Positions 20,133 to 25,693 of a stretch of 25,693 nucleotides of DNA are shown piece after piece (the stretch's first letter is position 1; each line of letters starts with the position of its first letter). Made by a program: the position numbers and the translations under genes. The notes under the pieces are model-generated. The model was not told where the DNA came from, searched no databases, and was given only the letters and a program-made list of their open reading frames with translations. The DNA is from Pseudovirgaria hyperparasitica. Its lineage: Eukaryota > Ascomycota > Dothideomycetes > Acrospermales > Acrospermaceae. The DNA is taken from the NCBI RefSeq assembly GCF_010093815.1, contig NW_022985585.1, positions 2,699 through 28,391 of the forward strand, given 5' to 3'.

Positions 20133-20370
20133 TATAAAGAGTAAAGACATAGGATAGTAGTCTAATAGTTTATAGAGAGACATAGGAATGTATTTATAGA
20201 GTAATCTTACTCTTATACGAGGTTAATTCCTAACGAGTAGGAATTGGTTTATACGGTCTACTTATATAGTAACCTCGCTTAACTTAGCTAACTTAACCTA
20301 GCTCTAGCCACTACGTGGCTACATGGATTAGAATAGTCCATATAGGTCCGTTATGGTTCCCGTCCTAATA
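20133..20370 (-). repeat. 5' LTR of the gypsy element
   Basis: The 238 bp match 12327-12564. About 12 of the 14 differences carry the mutated (C-to-T or G-to-A) base in this copy, mostly at CpA/TpG. Both arms of the internal inverted repeat changed (AATTCC / GGAATT, 20225-20245), so pairing is kept. Confidence 0.95.
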
Positions 20371-20375
20371 CTTCT
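20371..20375 (+). repeat. Gypsy target-site duplication, right copy
   Basis: CTTCT matches CTCCT at 12322-12326. LINE-B ORF2 continues from here. Confidence 0.85.
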
Positions 20376-20640
20376 ATACTATATCTATAAGAGAGGCGTT
20401 CCCGATACCTCCCTATAGTATAAGGCGTATAGCCGAAGAGGTATAATACGCTACTATCTAGCTATATACTCTAACCTCTATATATAATAGTAATAGCTTA
20501 TCTACGTTATAAAGACTTTAGATATTATATAATAGCTTAATAAGTACCCTAAGGACGTCTCCCGATAGATACTTATATATCTACTACTCCTCTAGTACTA
20601 GTAGACCCGGAAATATATACTGGAAGAGACCCGGTATACG
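20371..20640 (+). pseudogene. LINE-B ORF2, part 3: C-terminal end
   Basis: The sequence resumes after the gypsy insertion and aligns to LINE-A 23905-24160. It reads Y-K-R-G-V-P-D-T-S followed by a Tyr-rich stretch where I-type LINEs have a C-terminal C-x2-C...H...C motif, so the Tyr may be former Cys. The protein ends near 20640, where the 3' UTR repeats start. Confidence 0.75.
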
Positions 20641-20953
20641 CCGGTAGTAACCCGATATATACTAGAAGAACCCCGGGAGAACCCCGATTATTAGTTAAGG
20701 GTAGCCCTTAACTAATAACCTCCATATCTATACGTGCTACCTAAGGGTAAAATAATAGTAATATAGGCTATAGGCTAATAGGCGTACCCTATAGCTATAT
20801 ACTTAAGACGAAATAGAGGTTTAACGAGATGTAGTTATAGATATAAGGAAGTTTTTCTCTATAGGGTTTCTTCTTATATAGTAGCTTAGACTAGAGAAGG
20901 CATAGGCCTATAGAGTACTACTCTACCTAGTTATATAATAATATTATTATTAT
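20625..20953 (+). other. LINE-B 3' UTR: tandem repeats, hairpin, (TTA)n tail
   Basis: About three imperfect 21-bp units (ACCCGGTATACGCCGG-like) are followed by the palindrome and about 190 bp shared with LINE-C. A terminal hairpin TAGAGTACTACTCTA sits at 20911-20925, and a TTA-repeat tail ends at about 20953. The tail abuts the right target duplication. Confidence 0.85.
20688..20718 (+). repeat. 31-bp perfect palindrome, LINE-B 3' UTR copy
   Basis: It has the same arms as 2555-2585, but the centre is TAG, not CTA, so the two copies within LINE-B differ in the orientation of the centre. Confidence 0.95.
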
Positions 20954-20971
20954 TATAGTATAAAAGAGAGA
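20954..20971 (+). repeat. Target-site duplication of LINE-B, right copy
   Basis: TATAGTATAAAAGAGAGA is identical to 2298-2315. LINE-A ORF2 continues after it. Confidence 0.92.
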
Positions 20972-23900
20972 ACTAGGCGATACTCCTTAAAGAAACTAGA
21001 GCTATAATACTTACTATCTAGAAGCTATATAAGTACTACTAAACTAATAAGCTAATAATATATCTAGAATACTATACTATCTACTCTACGAGCCCGGATA
21101 GAAGAGTAATATTTTATATATATAAGTTAATTCTACTCTTGAAATAGTTCTATACTAAATATAATAATCTCTAGATAATATTATATCTCTAGATAAGTAT
21201 AGAACCCCTTTATATCTATAATATATATAACTAATAATAATTACTTATATTAGATAATATACTTAAGAATACTATAATACTAGAATAATATATCCTTCTA
21301 GATAACTTTAATCTCTACTATAGATAGTAGAAAGGCCCTACTATTATTAGAGAGGAACTTAGAGTAAGGGAGCTATATATATATAATACTAGAACTTTCT
21401 ATATCTTCTTATATCTATATAATAGATTACGTAGAGAAGATATAAATAGAATATAGATAGGTCTATTATTAACCTTATACTTACTACTAACTATATAAGC
21501 TATAGAGTATAATACTACTACCTAAGCCTAATATAGATAGACTCTAACTATAAATATATAGAGACTATAATAGATATCTCTACTCTTAATAACTAATAAG
21601 GAAAGTAGATATAAAGGGTACTAACTAGGATAACTATCTAGAGAATCTAGAATCGGTAATTCTAGATACCTCTATAGTTAATATATCTAATAGCCCTACT
21701 ATTAATAAAGCCGTATAAACTCTCCTTTAAGTATACTAGAATATAAGAGATAAATATATACTATACTAACTATATAGATCTCTAGACGCGAGGGGTATAC
21801 CTTAAGTATAAGAATATAAAAGAGAGGCCCGTAGACTATATATATACGTATATATACTATATCTAGATAACTAAGGTATAGAATAAGTAGAAAGAGGTAG
21901 TATAATATCGTAACTAAACCCTCCTTAATAAATAATATAAATAATAGTATATAATTACTAGTAAGTATATATAATAAACCATAGAGCTATAGTATATAGC
22001 TAAGTAGACTAAGAGCGCTAATACCCCGGTACTACTACTAATACCTTCTCTAATATACTAAGGAAGAATATACTCTATAAGCTAGGAGAAGGTAGAGATT
22101 CTATAAGATATTATATTCCCTCTTCTAGAACTAGTAGATCTATCTAATATTAAAGGCGCTAAGTATCTAGATATAATAGATATTTTCTAGGAGATTACTA
22201 AAGAGGATATACTTAATACCGTTAAAGCGCTCTCTAATAATAAGGTATCTAGGCCAGATAGAATACTAAATAGGTATCTTAAATATACTATACGGGTAAC
22301 TATACCGCTTATTAGTCTTATCTTCTAGATATATACTAAGAATAGATACTACTTCTAAAGCTTCTAAGCTATCTATATAGTTATACTTCTAAAACTAGAG
22401 AAGGATTCTAGCTCCCTAAAAGACTAGAGACTAATTACCCTTCTCTTCTATCTTAGAAAGATACTAGAAGCTATAATTATAAAGAAGATAAATATTATAG
22501 TATAGATATATAGTCTTCTTCTAGTAAACTAGAAGACGAAGACTAGAAGCTCCCTAATTACCACTATCTAATATATTCTTAAAGTTATCTAGACTATATA
22601 GAAATAGGGACGTATAGTAATACTACTCTCCCTTAATATAGCTAGTATATTTAATAAGATAAACTATACTAGACTTATCTATAATCTATAGAGGAGATAT
22701 ATACTAGAGTAGATTATATAGTTTATATAGTCCTTTCTTACTAAAAGGGTTACCTAGATATATATCCCTAGATATCATAGTAAATATAAAAAAACGTTAT
22801 ATAGTATCCCTTAAGGAAGTACTATCTCTCTAATTCTCTTTCTCTTCTTTACTATAGACCTTCTCTAGAGAATATAATATATAGAGACTATAGAGTACGT
22901 AGATAATATATATCTTCTTACTATTAATAATAATACTAGCTAGATATATAGGCGTCTTAAATAGAACTATAAGAGATATATCTAATAGGTATAGCGCTAT
23001 AGAGTAAAGTTCGTATCTAAAAAGTACTAGCTTATATACTTTATTAACTACTAAGGGAAATAGGCTACTAAGGAGGGTAAGTAATATTCTAGAATAGACG
23101 CCTTTAATAAATCTCTAATACTAAATATACGTATACTTAGTATTATAATTAAGAATAAACTTAGATAGAGTCTATAGATAATATACGCCGTTTCTAGGGC
23201 CCTCTAGATAGAAGCCGCTATATACTAGATTACGGTCTCTATATAGAGAACCACCTAGAATAAGGCGCGCTAGCTATATATCTCTATAGTATAACTAGTC
23301 TTTATATATAGATACAAGTACTAGTATATAGCTCTTATATAGCCTAGGTAAATAAAACTTAAGTCTATATAGAACTATATACTCTACCTTATCTCTAGGG
23401 CATATAAAGCTACTAATATAATATTATTATAACGCGAAATAAATATAGCTAGTATATAGAACTTCTACTAAATATAGAGGGTAGTATACTTTACTAAATA
23501 ATAAGTATAGGAACGAGACGGGGATACTAAATATACCTTTACTATACTATACACGTGTATTTATATATACTACTAGGTACTCTAATATACCGGCCGGACT
23601 TAGATATAATATATATACTTAATAGAAGTAGACTTAGAATAGATAGTATAAGAGATTAGAGATAACCTAGATACTATTCTAGGCTAGTAGAGCCCTTAGA
23701 AACTTAAATAGAGTATATAGATATAGACCCGGGATAAGTAGAAAGAGGCGCTCTAAGTCTACTAGACCTTCTAGTAGAAGAGATACCTAGAGTAGATTAG
23801 AGGGCTATAGAAGGAACTAAGTAAATAGATATATAAAGGGCTTATAAAAGCCTAAGTATCTATACTCCTCTAAGCCCGAACGAAGACTATAGAACTTCTA

Positions 23901-24160
23901 TACTACCTCTATAAGAGAGGCGTCCCTAGTATATCTCTATAGTATAAAGTATATAGCTAGAGAGATATAGTACGCTACTATTTAGCTATATACCCCGACC
24001 TTTATATATAGAGATAATAGCTTACCTATACGACTAGAACCTCTAATATTATATAATAGCTAAATAAGTACTCTAAGAAAGTCTTATAATAGATACTTAT
24101 ATGTCTACTACTCCTCTAGTTCTAATAGATCTAGAAATATATACTAGAGGAGGCCTATTA
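20958..24160 (+). pseudogene. LINE-A ORF2: most degraded copy
   Basis: The endonuclease spans about 20970-21560. Its S-D-H reads S-N-Y near 21543-21551, both changes being of RIP type. The pre-RT block N-N-K-x-x-x-P-D-R-I-L-N-R-Y-L-K is near 22235. RT spans about 22100-23100, with Y-V-D-N at 22896-22907. The post-RT region runs to about 24160. TAG/TAA stops are dense. The copy provides the uninterrupted reference for both insertion points in LINE-B (near 22650 and 23905). Confidence 0.87.
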
Positions 24161-24211
24161 TATATTAGAAGACATCTAATATATACTAGAAGAACCCTAG
24201 AAGAACTCTAA

Positions 24212-24242
24212 TTATTAGTTAAGGGTAGCCCTTAACTAATAA
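24212..24242 (+). repeat. 31-bp perfect palindrome, LINE-A 3' UTR copy
   Basis: It is identical to 20688-20718, centre TAG, although flanking LINE-A sequence has diverged strongly. The motif contains no CpA or TpG, so RIP cannot alter it. Confidence 0.95.
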
Positions 24243-24413
24243 CCTCCGTATCTATATCTATATATACTATCTAAGGGTAAAATAATAGTAATATAGGCTA
24301 TAGACTAATAGGTTTACCCTATAGCTATATACTTATAATAAAATAAAGGTTTAATAGAATATAATTATTAGAATAAGGAAGTTTTTCCCTAAGGGTTTCT
24401 TTCTATATAGTAG

Positions 24414-24434
24414 TATATATATATATATATATAT
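24414..24434. repeat. (TA)n microsatellite at the LINE-A / LINE-D junction
   Basis: About ten TA units separate the plus-strand LINE-A 3' end from the minus-strand LINE-D 5' fragment. The run may derive from RIP of a CACACGTGCGTACG-like stretch found at the matching point of LINE-B (about 2420-2436). Confidence 0.9.
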
Positions 24435-24435
24435 T

Positions 24436-24538
24436 AGAGGTTATTATACTTGGTATACTTAATCGTTTAATATACGTAAATCGCTATATTACTCTAGATT
24501 AACTAGTTTTAGTCTATAGGGGTGTAAGAAGATTTTTA
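24436..24538 (-). mobile_element. LINE-D: 100-bp LINE 5'-end fragment, inverted
   Basis: Its reverse complement matches the first about 100 bp of LINE-B (2318-2415), including ACTAGTTAAT, the TATAGCGATTTACGTA-like block and AAGTATAATAACCT. The 5' end abuts the copia sequence near 24540. The rest of this element is missing, replaced by LINE-A in opposite orientation. Confidence 0.82.
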
Positions 24539-24543
24539 ATAAG

Positions 24544-25693
24544 ACTTATATAATAATTATTTATACTCTCTAGTATTATTAGAATAGAATCTCTTTACTT
24601 TATTATTATTATTAGACTAGTTTTCTTATCTAGTAATATAATTCTTAGTAATTAAGAAGTTCTTATCTCTATTTTTTATAATATCTACTACTAGATATTT
24701 AGAATAGCTATCTAAATAAGTTATAAAGTATATATAATCCCTTATAGTAGATGGTAAAGGACTATAAATATTACTATATATAACCTCTAGATATTCCTTA
24801 GGTTTAGGAATATAATTAGACTTATATATTTTAGTATAACTAGCCTTTAGATATATTTTACACTCTTTATATAATAGATTATTATCTAGGAATTCTATAA
24901 TCTTATCATTTTTAAGTTGATTTAATGCCTTTTAATTTATATGGCCTAATCTATTATACTATAAATCTATAGTAGTATTAATAGAACTACTTTAAGTGTC
25001 TATAATATTATTTTCTATAGAAGTATATAAAGAATTAGATTCTTTATATATAGGAGTTGTCTTAAGAATACTAATATTATTTATTATACTAGCCTTAGCT
25101 AATAGCTTCTTATTCTTTGAATAGATGTAGGCATAGTTATCTTTAAATAATATAGACTTTCTATCTCTAATTATCTTTTCTATAGATAATAGATTTACTC
25201 TAAAATTAGATATATAAAGATAGTTCTTAATTAATATCTCTATATTAGTAGATGTAATTAGAACTCTATAATTATCTATACTACTAGTATTTATAACTCT
25301 ATTTAAATCTCTCTATTTAATAGTATTATTATATTCTTTAATACTAATAAAAAGACTCTTATTAGAGTATATATTAATACTAGGCTCTAAATCTATAATC
25401 TAAGAGGTTTTATAGAAAGAGCTATTAATAGACTCTATTTTTAAATAGTAGAGTTATTAATTAAAGTAGTAAATACCTCTTCTTCTTATTTAGAAGACGT
25501 ATTTATCTTCTTATTCTTCTCTTTCTCTTTCTTTAGTTTTTACTTTTCTTTCTCTTCTTTATTAGAAGGTTTTAAATAAGAATATTTTTTAAAATACTTA
25601 TCTTCTATATAATTTAGTTATAAACTTAATCTCTACTATATCTAATAAGTTTATATAAGGTATTTCCTTATTAGGAATAGCTTAATATTAGTA
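24544..25693 (-). pseudogene. Ty1/copia gag-pol fragment: protease, GAG-pre-integrase, integrase
   Basis: Read from the right window edge leftwards there is a Lys/Glu-rich Gag C-terminus (about 25640-25480). A protease region follows near 25400, in which the D-S-G-A-S motif is eroded but S-N-K-S-L-F remains. The GAG-pre-integrase has L-G-H at 24941-24949, then N-Q-L. The integrase start has Y-I-P-K-P and T-Y-L-D-S-Y-S-K-Y. The first catalytic Asp reads Asn (24770-24772, from S-D to S-N by TpG-to-TpA), and the second-Asp block reads S-N-N-T-R-E-Y near 24575. The frame is broken at 24544 by the LINE-D 5' end. The remainder of integrase, RT and RNase H is not in the window. It is among the most AT-rich parts. 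Confidence 0.85.

Larger units (their letters stand above)
12327..20370 (-). mobile_element. Ty3/gypsy chromovirus, 8,044 bp, RIP-degraded, with extra 3' cargo
   Basis: Two 238-bp LTRs flank gag, PR, RT, RNase H, integrase and a chromodomain on the minus strand, so this is a chromovirus. The 5' LTR is on the right. After pol, 2.1 kb of additional sequence holds an antisense spliced ORF and a short sense ORF before the polypurine tract and 3' LTR. It is inserted in LINE-B ORF2. RIP is uneven: the right LTR and gag-pol are more hit than the left end. Confidence 0.95.
20958..24440 (+). mobile_element. LINE-A, right part (ORF2 and 3' UTR)
   Basis: This continues LINE-A from 2315. It is parallel to LINE-B over its whole length but much more AT-rich. 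It has the decayed tandem repeats, the palindrome (24212-24242) and part of the 3' UTR. The last about 75 bp (terminal hairpin and TTA tail) found in LINE-B and LINE-C are missing and replaced by a TA run at 24414-24434. No target duplication could be assigned. Confidence 0.85.

Noticed and set aside
2555-24242. Palindrome arms as telomeric repeats
   Set aside because: TTAAGGG resembles but is not TTAGGG, is never tandem, and always occurs in LINE UTRs.
24436-24538. Twin-priming 5' inversion of LINE-A
   Set aside because: Twin priming puts the inverted segment upstream of the 3' part; here it lies downstream of the LINE-A 3' end.
1-25693. CRISPR array, bacterial operons, ribosomal or other RNA genes
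   Set aside because: No regular repeat-spacer pattern, no bacterial gene signals and no rRNA-like stretches were seen; all content fits fungal retroelements.

Overview
The window looks like an AT-rich, repeat-only block of a filamentous ascomycete (Pezizomycotina-type) genome that has been heavily hit by repeat-induced point mutation (RIP). CpA and TpG are strongly depleted, TpA is enriched and CpG is retained. Almost every stop inside a recognisable protein is TAA or TAG where Gln or Trp is expected, and TGA is rare. I see no intact gene. Everything recognisable is a transposable element or a RIP-degraded reading frame.

The layout is a set of nested insertions. Positions 1-1050 hold a degraded frame of unknown family on the plus strand, with a coiled-coil stretch and an 18-bp (six-codon) minisatellite. 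LINE-A, the oldest non-LTR element, runs from about 1050 to 2315 and resumes at 20958-24440. It is split by LINE-B (plus strand), with an 18-bp target duplication at 2298-2315 and 20954-20971. LINE-B is itself split twice. LINE-C (minus strand, 5789-11082) sits in its reverse transcriptase, flanked by a 13-bp duplication. A Ty3/gypsy chromovirus (minus strand, 12327-20370) sits in its ORF2 tail, with 238-bp LTRs and a 5-bp duplication. The right edge carries a short inverted LINE 5' end (LINE-D, 24436-24538) and a Ty1/copia gag-pol fragment (minus strand, 24544 to the end). Removing the insertions gives LINE-B a length of about 5.28 kb, matching LINE-C at 5.29 kb.

The LINEs have a Tad/I-like layout: ORF1 with coiled coil and three CCHC knuckles, then ORF2 with an APE-type endonuclease, RT and a C-terminal Cys/His-like region. 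A 31-bp perfect palindrome lies immediately before ORF1 and again after ORF2. They end in a small hairpin and a (TTA)n tail.

The gypsy element has gag, PR, RT, RNase H, integrase with an intact D,D,E triad, and a chromodomain. A 9-nt match between its primer-binding site and its LTR suggests self-priming. Its most unusual part is 2.1 kb between pol and the 3' LTR. This holds a sense ORF (12582-13080) and, divergently, an antisense ORF (13050-14450) with two plausible introns. A 17-bp-arm hairpin sits at the convergent ends of pol and the antisense ORF. An intron-bearing passenger gene can survive retrotransposition only in antisense, so this is the best candidate here for something undescribed.
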